DNA of 64,000 nucleotides from Ilumatobacter fluminis (GTDB taxonomy: Bacteria > Actinomycetota > Acidimicrobiia > Acidimicrobiales > Ilumatobacteraceae). The stretch lies in contig NZ_SOAU01000001.1 of the NCBI RefSeq assembly GCF_004364865.1, forward strand, positions 1,550,001-1,614,000. Reading direction: 5' to 3'. Numbering within the stretch: the stretch's first letter is position 1; every line of letters starts with the position of its first letter. The translations under genes and the position numbers were made by a program. This document shows, piece by piece, positions 44,433-51,404 of this stretch. The notes under the pieces are model-generated. The model saw only the letters and a list, made by a program, of their open reading frames with translations, made no database searches and had not been told where the DNA came from.

Positions 44433-45347
44433 GTGCACGCCCTCGCCGACGTCTTGCCTTCTCCGTGGGCGGATCTGGACTGGGCTTCGGCAGGCATCGC
44501 TGCCGCCGACCTGAGCTGGTGGGGCGGCGACCACGATATCTGGCGGGCGATCGGCAACGACGGCGAATCACTGCTGGCCAAGGCGCCGCGTGCACATGAC
44601 CGAAGCGGCCGCGGCGCAACCGCACGGTCGATCGCCGGCGAACTGGGTGTCGGCCCGGAGGTCGTGTTCGCCGACTCCGCTTCCGGCGTGACCGTGGAGC
44701 GGGAACTGGGCGCCGGGTGGCGTGTCGCCACGTTGTGGCGTGTGCGCGACCGGCGGACGATCCGCATGATCGGCGATGCCAGACGCCGGGTCCGCGACTC
44801 CGGCGCGGCCCTGCCGGGCCACGACATCGGTGCGGAGGTGGCCGAACTACTCGGCGACCGCCCCGACGTCGGGCCCGCCGTCGGCCTCGACCAGCGTGTG
44901 ATCGACGCCGTTCCACAGATGCGCAGCGCGGTCGCCCATGGTCCTGCCTCCGTCCCCGGATGGCTCTCGGCGGAAATCTCCGACGTGCTCGTCCACGAGG
45001 ACGGTTCGATTCGCCTCACCGGCGGCGGCGTGGCCGGGTCTACCGACCCCCTGGCCGACGTGGGTGCACTGCTGACGGAGCTGAGCCCGTTGGCGGGTGC
45101 CCCTCGGGATGTGTTCACCGATCTGTGGGGCGGCTTCCATCCTGGCGCGTACGCGCGGGCACGAGTGTGGGGCGTGCTCGCCGACCTGCGCGACTATCTG
45201 CGAGCCGAGCGGGCGTATGCACTCGAGCCGACCTCGCCCGTCAGCTTCGGCGGGTACCGGATGCGTAAGACGTGGCGTCTCACCGTGCCGTTCGCGAGCG
45301 GTGAGATGACCGACCTGCTGCGATCCGCCGGGGGAGCGTGGCGCTGA
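44433..45347 (+). CDS. Kinase-fold protein lacking catalytic residues (APH/choline-kinase-like pseudokinase)
   Basis: A 304-residue protein starting at the GTG at 44433, 8 nt after the amidase stop. The region around residues 175-235 lines up with the catalytic part of aminoglycoside/choline kinases: NVLV-like ISDVLVHEDGSIRL, then DPLADVGALLTEL. But the H-x-D motif is replaced by W-L-S in GWLSAEISDV, its Asn by Asp, and the metal-binding D-F-E by T-G-G in LTGGGVAG. It is therefore probably inactive as a kinase. It sits directly before an intact kinase-like gene (1 nt apart), so it may be a regulatory or structural partner. The assignment is by motif alignment by eye. Confidence 0.6.
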   Translation: MHALADVLPSPWADLDWASAGIAAADLSWWGGDHDIWRAIGNDGESLLAKAPRAHDRSGRGATARSIAGELGVGPEVVFADSASGVTVERELGAGWRVATLWRVRDRRTIRMIGDARRRVRDSGAALPGHDIGAEVAELLGDRPDVGPAVGLDQRVIDAVPQMRSAVAHGPASVPGWLSAEISDVLVHEDGSIRLTGGGVAGSTDPLADVGALLTELSPLAGAPRDVFTDLWGGFHPGAYARARVWGVLADLRDYLRAERAYALEPTSPVSFGGYRMRKTWRLTVPFASGEMTDLLRSAGGAWR

Positions 45348-45348
45348 C

Positions 45349-46284
45349 ATGGCCCCCGTGACTCCGTGGATCTCGATGACGGCCACCGAACTCGGAGCCG
45401 CGCTCGCCGGACTGCCCGGTTGGCCGTTCGGGAGCGACGTCGCCCTCACCCGGATCCACGCCGGTTTCACCAACATCAACTGGCAGATGGAGGCCGCGGG
45501 GCGCCACTACTTCGTGAAGGTGCCCGGCCCCGGTACCGATGCGTTCATCGACCGGGCGGTGGCCAACCAGGCCGCACTGAGTGCAGCATCGGCCGGCGTC
45601 GGCCCGGCCGTCCGCTTCTTCGATTCGGACTCGGGCATCGAGATCTCCGACATGCTGACCGGCCACCGACCGACGCGTCGGGACGAGATGAACGACCCTC
45701 ACTTCATGGGGCGGCTCTTCGCGATGTACGGCGTGTTGCACGATGGTGCGCCACTCGGGTCGACGAAGACGTTGTTCGACATGATCGACGAGCATCTCGA
45801 ACAGATCGCCGCGTCGGGACGAGCACCGCTGCCGTACCAGCTCGAGGTGCAGCGTCGGTGGGCCCCCATCCAGCGGCGCTACGTCGACGCCGGTATCGAC
45901 CTGGTGCCCGGACACAACGACATGAATCCCCAGAACTACATGCAGGCCCCCGACGGCACGTTGAAGCTGATCGATTTTGAGTACGCGGCCAACACCGACC
46001 GGTACTACGAGCTCGGCGGTCTGGTGGCGATGTACGGGTACGACGGCGCCGTCCTCGAGTCGTTACTCGAGGCGTACACCGGGGGCGAAGTCGACGACGG
46101 GGTGAGGGCGCGGGTGTTTCTGTCGGGGATCGGTGCGCTCGTGAAGTGGGGGCACTGGTCGTTGCTGAACTCCCCGGTGCGTGACGCCGACTACGACTAC
46201 GACAAGCACGGTGGCGGCATGTTGCTGGGGGCGTTGTCGATGATGTTCGACCCTCGCTGCGAGCGCGCCCTGGCCGCCCTGTGA
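45349..46284 (+). CDS. Choline/ethanolamine kinase-like phosphotransferase
   Basis: A 311-residue protein of the choline/aminoglycoside kinase fold. The catalytic loop VPGHNDMNPQNYM (about residues 185-197) contains His, the base Asp and the Asn, and the metal-binding motif is LIDFEYAANTDRYYELGG (about 205-222), as in choline kinases. An N-terminal lobe Lys is likely in HYFVKVPGPG. It would phosphorylate the hydroxyl of choline, ethanolamine or a related amino alcohol with ATP. It follows the pseudokinase gene by 1 nt. A substrate related to ethanolamine would fit the presence of EutBC. Confidence 0.85.
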   Translation: MAPVTPWISMTATELGAALAGLPGWPFGSDVALTRIHAGFTNINWQMEAAGRHYFVKVPGPGTDAFIDRAVANQAALSAASAGVGPAVRFFDSDSGIEISDMLTGHRPTRRDEMNDPHFMGRLFAMYGVLHDGAPLGSTKTLFDMIDEHLEQIAASGRAPLPYQLEVQRRWAPIQRRYVDAGIDLVPGHNDMNPQNYMQAPDGTLKLIDFEYAANTDRYYELGGLVAMYGYDGAVLESLLEAYTGGEVDDGVRARVFLSGIGALVKWGHWSLLNSPVRDADYDYDKHGGGMLLGALSMMFDPRCERALAAL

Positions 46285-46319
46285 GGCGCGGTGCCGATCC
46301 ACGACGACGAGGAGTCGAG

Positions 46320-47045
46320 ATGAACCACGAGCACACGGTGGCAACCGGGCGGCAGCACGCGGCCGACGTCGTCAAGGCGTGGGCGGCGGTACCTGGCCGT
46401 GCGGCGATCTTCGACTTCAACGGCACGTTGTCGAACGACGAACCGATCCTCGAACGGATCTTCATCGAGCTGTTCGCGGAGCGCCTCGGCTGGGAGATGA
46501 GCGCGGGCGAGTATCGAGCCGAGTTCCTCGGACACAGCGACCGTGAAATCGTCGAGATGGCCGTCGAGCGTTGCGGCGGCGGCCGGCACCTGGTCGAGTC
46601 GCTGCTGGAGCGGCGGCGCACCGAATACCAGCTCACCGTGGCGGGCGCTTCGCCGATCTCTGATGCGACGGTCGCGCTCGTGCGCCGAATGCACGAGGCG
46701 GGGATCCCGCTTGCGATCGTGACCGGTGCTCAGCGCGTCGACGTCGTGAACGTCGTGTCGAGTCGCGGGATCGACGACTGCTTCCGACGCATCGTCGCCG
46801 AGGAGGACGTGAGGGCCGGGAAGCCGGACCCCGAAGGTTTTCTGACCGGAGCTGGCCTGCTCGAGGTGGAACCCGAGCAGGTGCTGGTGTTCGAGGACTC
46901 GGTGCCCGGCGTTCGGGCAGCGTTGCGAGCCGGCATGTCGTGCGTTGTGGTCAGCGACGGAACCACGGACGCCGCACTTGCGATCGACCCGCCGGCGTTC
47001 GTGCCGGAACTGACTCCCGATCTACTCGTCGGCATCGTGTCCTGA
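46320..47045 (+). CDS. HAD-superfamily hydrolase with variant motif I
   Basis: A 241-residue haloacid-dehalogenase-fold protein of the beta-phosphoglucomutase/phosphatase group. Motif I is FDFNGTLSN (about residues 32-40), motif II the Thr in LAIVTGAQ, motif III the Lys in RAGKPDPEGFL and motif IV VFEDSVPG. The second Asp of motif I, the usual general acid/base in phosphatases, is Asn here, so activity may be changed. GAGGAG lies 5 nt before the ATG at 46320. It is the last gene of the rightward operon and follows the kinase by 35 nt, so it might act on the phosphorylated product. Confidence 0.83.
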   Translation: MNHEHTVATGRQHAADVVKAWAAVPGRAAIFDFNGTLSNDEPILERIFIELFAERLGWEMSAGEYRAEFLGHSDREIVEMAVERCGGGRHLVESLLERRRTEYQLTVAGASPISDATVALVRRMHEAGIPLAIVTGAQRVDVVNVVSSRGIDDCFRRIVAEEDVRAGKPDPEGFLTGAGLLEVEPEQVLVFEDSVPGVRAALRAGMSCVVVSDGTTDAALAIDPPAFVPELTPDLLVGIVS

Positions 47046-47120
47046 ACGAAGTTGCCCGAGCACCGAGCGACGGTTGTCGATCGACGATCCCTGCTCGTTC
47101 CGTCGCCGGCCGTCGCGGTC

Positions 47121-48302
47121 TCAGAGGGAGTAGAGGGTGGCGACGTTGGTGCGGGTGACCTTGTCGCGGGTCTCGGGGGCGTAGTCCTCGAACATCTCGT
47201 CGAGCACCTGCGCCGAGCACGGCCAGGTCGAGTCGGTGTGCGGGTAGTCGGATCCCCAGAGCAGGGTCTCCTCGCCGATCAACTGTCGGGTGGAGAGGGC
47301 GGCGGTGTCGTCCTCGATCGTGGCGTAGAACTGACGCTTCCAGATCTCGAGCAGGTCGACGGGTGCGCCGGCCGACGGATCCTTTGCGTGCTCGCGAGCC
47401 CAGCCCTGTTGCGCCTTGTCGAGCCAGTGGGCGATCCAGCCGGCGTTGAACTCGGCGAGGACGAACTTGAGGTCGGGGAACTTGGCGCACACGCCGCGGA
47501 TCATGAGCTCAACCATCGTGTCGTGGATGAGCGCTGCGGCGCCTGAGTACTGGGTGATCGGGTCGCGCTCGGCCATCGCCTTCACCCAGTCGGGCACGTG
47601 TGACATGCACGCCACGTGGAACGCGATCGGCAGGCGCGCCTCCTGCGCGAGGGCCCACATCGGGTCGTATGCCTCGTCGCTGTACGTGCGTCCCTTCGGT
47701 GCGTTGCTCGGCAGGACGATGCCCTTGAAGCCGAGCTCGATCGCCCGCTGGAGTTCGGCGAGGGCGATCTCGGGGTCTTGCACCGGGAGCGCGGCGAGCC
47801 CGACGAGGCGGCCGCCGGAGCGGACCTGTTGGTCGGCCATCCAGTCGTTGTAGCTGCGTTGGGTGGCGACGAGGAGATCGAGGTCGGGGAGGCTGAACAT
47901 CGGGAACCAGCCGGGGTAGAGCACCTCGGCGGAGATGCCGTCGATGTCTTGGTCGTCGGGTCGGCGGGCGCCGTCGCGGAGGCCGGGTCGCATGGCTGCG
48001 TAGCCGCCGGTGAAGTAGGCCTGGATCTCGGGATCGGTGATCGAGCCTGCGCTCGGCTTGGTGGCGTGCTCGCGGGGGAGTGGGGTCTCGTAGTCGAGCC
48101 GGGTGCCGGCGAGGCACATGATCGCCACGTTGCGGGAGCGGTGCGGCTGGTTCGGGATCTCGATGTAGTCGCCCTGGTCGCCCTTGTTGACGACGCGGGG
48201 AGCGTCGTCTCCGAACTTCTCGGGCAGACCGGCGTACGTGTCGGCGGTCTCGAGCGCGTGCGAGTCGGCGGAGATCGGGCGGGGATCGTCGAGCAGCGTC
48301 AT
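47121..48302 (-). CDS. Amidohydrolase (amidohydrolase-2, TIM-barrel metal-dependent)
   Basis: A 393-residue metal-dependent hydrolase or decarboxylase of the ACMSD-like group. Signs are SADSHALE near the start, in the position of the HxH motif but with Asp-Ser-His, a central His in IAFHVACMSHV (about 235), FVLAEFNAGWIAHWL, and ETLLWGSDYPHTDSTWP, which carries the metal-binding Asp. Many actinobacterial relatives lie in catabolic loci, but the substrate is unknown. The start is the ATG at 48302, with a well-formed leaderless promoter upstream. It converges with the HAD gene. Confidence 0.87.
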   Translation of the reverse strand: MTLLDDPRPISADSHALETADTYAGLPEKFGDDAPRVVNKGDQGDYIEIPNQPHRSRNVAIMCLAGTRLDYETPLPREHATKPSAGSITDPEIQAYFTGGYAAMRPGLRDGARRPDDQDIDGISAEVLYPGWFPMFSLPDLDLLVATQRSYNDWMADQQVRSGGRLVGLAALPVQDPEIALAELQRAIELGFKGIVLPSNAPKGRTYSDEAYDPMWALAQEARLPIAFHVACMSHVPDWVKAMAERDPITQYSGAAALIHDTMVELMIRGVCAKFPDLKFVLAEFNAGWIAHWLDKAQQGWAREHAKDPSAGAPVDLLEIWKRQFYATIEDDTAALSTRQLIGEETLLWGSDYPHTDSTWPCSAQVLDEMFEDYAPETRDKVTRTNVATLYSL

Positions 48303-48308
48303 GAGAGG

Positions 48309-48337
48309 ACTGTACCGATTAACTGAACAAGGTTCAA
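48309..48337 (-). promoter_or_regulatory. Leaderless promoter with overlapping TetR-like dyad
   Basis: Reading on the minus strand, TTGAAC (48332-48337), a 17-bp spacer and TACAGT (48309-48314) lie 6 nt before the ATG of the amidohydrolase at 48302. Transcription would begin at or next to the start codon. The dyad TGAAC-N3-GTTCA (48324-48336) overlaps the -35 box and looks like a TetR-family operator. Both points are by inspection only. Confidence 0.5.
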
Positions 48338-48382
48338 GTAATTGGTTCTGCGAGGGTGGCAGGGGCGACCGTGGGAGGGTGG

Positions 48383-48802
48383 TCAGCGGGCGGAGACGAG
48401 TGCGCCGGCGGCGAGCAGCAGACACAGTGGCCCGTAGTACCGCCGATCGAGCCGGTCGAAGTGGGCCGACGGTGTCCACGGGACGATCGAGCTCGTTCGT
48501 CCGGCGACGCCGACGGCGCCGCGACCACCGAGGACGAGCGCGACGCCCGCGAGTCCGATGCGCCGCGTGGTCGGCCCGACCGGGGCGACGTCGGCGACCA
48601 GTGCCGCCGCGCCGGTGAGGATCGCTGCGACCGCGAAGCACTCCGGTGGGCCGGGAACCTCGCTCGTACCGGCGGCCGAGTCGGCCAACTGCTCGCGGCT
48701 CGCGAACGGGAACGATGCGCCGAGGCCCCACCCGACGTGGAGTGCCGAGAGTGCGGCGAGCGTCGACGAGGTCGTGGCCGTGGCGATCGAGGTCATCCGC
48801 AT
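48383..48802 (-). CDS. DUF3995-like membrane protein
   Basis: A 139-residue membrane protein with four hydrophobic segments. The first contains LAALSALHVGWGLGASFPF, the ALHxxWGxG pattern typical of DUF3995 proteins. Later segments are FAVAAILTGAAALVADV, LAGVALVLGGRGAVGV, where RGxxG is also typical, and YGPLCLLLAAGALVSA at the very end. Function is unknown. The start is the ATG at 48802 or the ATG at 48796. It lies 80 nt upstream of the amidohydrolase, which has its own promoter, and is divergent from the methyltransferase. Confidence 0.7.
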   Translation of the reverse strand: MRMTSIATATTSSTLAALSALHVGWGLGASFPFASREQLADSAAGTSEVPGPPECFAVAAILTGAAALVADVAPVGPTTRRIGLAGVALVLGGRGAVGVAGRTSSIVPWTPSAHFDRLDRRYYGPLCLLLAAGALVSAR

Positions 48803-48919
48803 GCGACGAGCATCGCGCGCCGGGTGTCGTGGCGGCGCGGTGCTGTGGCGGCCGGCCGAAGGTGGCGACCCGAACCCCAGCGGAGGTCCGTCCGAACCGG
48901 TGGTGGTAGAGATGCGCCG

Positions 48920-49717
48920 ATGGGATCGGAAGTGAAGCAGGGCGAACTCTGGAGCGCGGAGCCGGCGGGTTGGGCCGGTCAGGAGCGTCGCCACGCGCCG
49001 CTGTTCGGCGCCATGATCGACGCAGCCGGCGTGGGGCTCGGGCATCGGGTGCTCGACATCGGCTGCGGGGCGGGCCATTCGTGTGGGCTGATCGCGGCGA
49101 CGGGCGCCTCGGTCGTCGGTGTCGACGCGGCTGCGGGTCTGATCGATCACGCTCGCCGGACGGTCGGCGATGCCGAGTTCCACGTCGGTGGCATCGAGGA
49201 GCTGGAGTTCGCCGACGACGAGTTCGACGTCGTGTTCGCAGCGAACTCGGTGCAGTACGCAGCCGACCTCGGCGCTGCGCTGGCCGAGCTGAAGCGAGTC
49301 TGCAAGCCCGACGGTGCGGTCGTCGCCGGTCTGTTCGGGCCGCCGGACGACGTCACCTACCGGCCGGTGCTCGAAGCGCTCGGACCGTTCATGCCGCCGC
49401 CTCCGCCCGGTGCCGAGCCCGGTGGTCCGTTCCGGCTCTCGTCGCCCGGCGTGCTCGCAGCAGCGTTCGCCGACGCCGGGCTCGACGTCGGGGCACAGGG
49501 AGCGGTGAACTGCCCGTTCTCGTACGAGAGCTGGGACGAGTTCTGGCAGATCGCACACGCCGCCGGCCCGACGCAGATGGCGATCGGCCATTCGGGAGCG
49601 GCCGCCGTCGAGGAGGCGAACCGACAGGCAGTCGAACCCTTCGTCGCACCCGACGGCTCGATCACCTTCGACCCCAACCAGTTCGTCTACGTCGTCGGCC
49701 GCCCGGCGACGACGTGA
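48920..49717 (+). CDS. SAM-dependent methyltransferase
   Basis: A 265-residue class I methyltransferase. Motif I is VLDIGCGAGHSCGLIAATGA (about residues 43-62), followed by the acidic VVGVDAAAGLIDHARR, FDVVFAANSVQYAADLGAALAELKRVCKPDGAVVAG and a C-terminal cap of the ubiE/Methyltransf_11 sort. The substrate is not known. The ATG at 48920 was chosen over in-frame upstream codons, which run through the neighbouring antisense gene. It is the last host gene before the island; the att remnant begins 20 nt after its stop. Confidence 0.85.
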   Translation: MGSEVKQGELWSAEPAGWAGQERRHAPLFGAMIDAAGVGLGHRVLDIGCGAGHSCGLIAATGASVVGVDAAAGLIDHARRTVGDAEFHVGGIEELEFADDEFDVVFAANSVQYAADLGAALAELKRVCKPDGAVVAGLFGPPDDVTYRPVLEALGPFMPPPPPGAEPGGPFRLSSPGVLAAAFADAGLDVGAQGAVNCPFSYESWDEFWQIAHAAGPTQMAIGHSGAAAVEEANRQAVEPFVAPDGSITFDPNQFVYVVGRPATT

Positions 49718-49737
49718 CGTTCGGGCCAGGCTGCGAT

Positions 49738-49781
49738 TGGAGCGGATGAAGGGAATCGAACCCTCATCGTCAGCTTGGAAG
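49738..49781. repeat. Island end (distal att): duplicated 3' part of tRNA-Gly
   Basis: Forty-four bases match the 3' part of the tRNA-Gly gene at 55946-55989 with one mismatch (a G for an A at 49769). The segment starts with the TGG complement of the CCA end and runs through the T arm into the anticodon loop, then departs from the tRNA. It is the old 3' end displaced by integration, so it marks the distal end of the genomic island. It cannot make a tRNA. Confidence 0.9.
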
Positions 49782-49941
49782 TGGCATGAAGCTGATTCGG
49801 CAGGCGGCGCCGTGACCTGCAGAAACGTGCGCTGAGCAGGCGGAACGTCGGATGTGTCGCCGCTCAGATTACCCCGTGTTGTCCGCTGTGTCCGGCTGAT
49901 GTCGGCTGTTCCAGGCACGTTCTAGGCACGGTTCGAGACCT

Positions 49942-50442
49942 GTGATTGAACTTTTCGAGGTTGAGCACTGCGGCCTGGCTTGGGACGATCGTCGCGTGCA
50001 GCGGCTTGTCCATCATGGTAGGAACTGGCGTGTGGCAGGCGAAGCTGAATCGTTGGATGGCCTCCTCGACGTCCTTCGACGCAATCAGTTGGATTGGCTC
50101 ATCGCAACCGTCGTCAACCGCTGGATCCTGGCCGATCTTGATGCGACAATCGCTGAGGACGACACGGCCATGGCAGCAAGGCAACTACTCAGCTTGGCCG
50201 ACACGCTCGACGAGGTACTGGTCCCTGAGATCGACGCACTTGCTTACCTTCAAGAGGTCGCTCCGGATGCTCTCTTTCAGGATGGCCGAGCCTCGTTAAC
50301 CACCGCCCGATCGATTCGACCCGTCGACGGGCGTGGCGCAACGCTCCGCGACGTGTTGACGACGCTCCGAGCATTCACATCGCTGGCGCGCGAAGCGGTC
50401 CATGAGGAATGGCCGCAGCTCGTGAGTTCGAGCCGTGATTGA
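49942..50442 (+). CDS. Island protein of unknown function (partner of nuclease-like gene)
   Basis: A 166-residue protein beginning at a GTG. It is rich in helices with many Leu and Ala, and Trp residues at the front (LAWDDRRVQRL, GRNWRVAGEAE, LDWLIATVVNRWILADLD). There is no signal peptide, membrane helix or recognised motif. Its 3' end overlaps the nuclease-like gene by 8 bp, so the two are made together. It might be an antitoxin, inhibitor or specificity partner of the nuclease; that is a guess from arrangement only. Confidence 0.65.
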   Translation: MIELFEVEHCGLAWDDRRVQRLVHHGRNWRVAGEAESLDGLLDVLRRNQLDWLIATVVNRWILADLDATIAEDDTAMAARQLLSLADTLDEVLVPEIDALAYLQEVAPDALFQDGRASLTTARSIRPVDGRGATLRDVLTTLRAFTSLAREAVHEEWPQLVSSSRD

Positions 50443-51082
50443 CCCCACGGCGCTTGTCGCCTCTCTCGAACGAGCGGTTGGGCCGTTGGACGCAGCCGAC
50501 AAAGCAAGTCTCAGCACAAAGAAGGGCGCGTCGTACGAGGCGTTCACGCTTCACGCAGTTGGCGAACGGTTGCGGATTGGCCATGGGTGGCAATGGCACC
50601 ATCCGCCCGGAAACAGCTTTCGCTTCTCTGTCCGAAGTGGATGCCCGCTCGATCTCGCAATGGCTCGCTACTCGACGGTCCGTTCGCCGGAGGCGTGGCT
50701 GGTTCCATCGGTCACTGTAGTAGGCAAGAGCGGCTGGACACACGACTTGGACATCGCTGTGCTGAAGCGTGGGAGGCAGTCCGGAACTCCCCGTTGGACA
50801 CGCGTGCGCGGCGCGCTCGAATGCAAGAATGAGGATGCCCAGGGGCCCGGCGCCGCTCGTGATCTGGTTGGCCTCGCTGCGGAGTTGCGGCTCGGGTCGC
50901 AGTATCGGCTGCACCAATCGAGGCCGTTTCCCGCATGCCAGTTCGTGACGGCTGGCACGATCACGGATACAGCGAAGGGGATACTCGCTCGATGGCGGCT
51001 TGATGCCCGCGAAGGGATGACCTCAGCAACCGCGGGCGCGATCGCTGGCGACATTGCCAACGCGCTGGTGGCCTCCATTTAG
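50435..51082 (+). CDS. Putative PD-(D/E)XK-fold nuclease
   Basis: A 215-residue protein starting at a GTG inside the end of the preceding gene. Around residues 106-134 it has the spacing of a PD-(D/E)XK nuclease: an Asp in WTHDLDIAVLKRG on one strand and GALECKNEDA (E-x-K) on the next, followed by a helix with ARDLVGLAAELRLG. The front half (YEAFTLHAVGERL, HHPPGNSFRFS) is not recognised. If real, it would cut DNA or RNA, perhaps as a defence or toxin component. It is not a standard restriction enzyme with a methylase beside it. The fold call is by motif only. Confidence 0.6.
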   Translation: MIDPTALVASLERAVGPLDAADKASLSTKKGASYEAFTLHAVGERLRIGHGWQWHHPPGNSFRFSVRSGCPLDLAMARYSTVRSPEAWLVPSVTVVGKSGWTHDLDIAVLKRGRQSGTPRWTRVRGALECKNEDAQGPGAARDLVGLAAELRLGSQYRLHQSRPFPACQFVTAGTITDTAKGILARWRLDAREGMTSATAGAIAGDIANALVASI

Positions 51083-51404
51083 GTCGCGATGCTGCGGTCC
51101 AGGTGTAGGGAGAGACGCCGCCGCTCCCGCGGTCTCCTGCGTCGTCGCCCGTTCGTCCGGAGTTGTCGATGGTGCACAAGCGCGCTCCTCATGCCGTGCC
51201 TCGTCCTGCGCGTCTCATGTCGCCGGAGTCCGACGCTGGGGGTATCAGAACTCCGACGAATGCTTCGGTCGATACACATATGCACCGCAGGTGCTGCACC
51301 CGTTCTGAAACTCGTTGGGGCGACTCGTCTGATGGGTGGAGGGTGGCTACCGGCGATGCACGCAGCAGACGTCCCGCTCGCGGGTTCATCGCGGGAGGTC
51401 GTGA
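51083..51404. other. Intergenic stretch between converging island genes
   Basis: These 322 bases lie between the nuclease-like gene and the large protein gene, which converge. I see no convincing ORF, tRNA or strong hairpin. Open frames here are short and run into the antisense of the large gene. It may be decayed sequence or hold terminators that I cannot define. Confidence 0.4.

Noticed and set aside
49738-49781. A second tRNA-Gly gene
   Set aside because: Only the 3' part matches; after the anticodon loop the sequence departs and no acceptor partner exists. It is an att duplicate.
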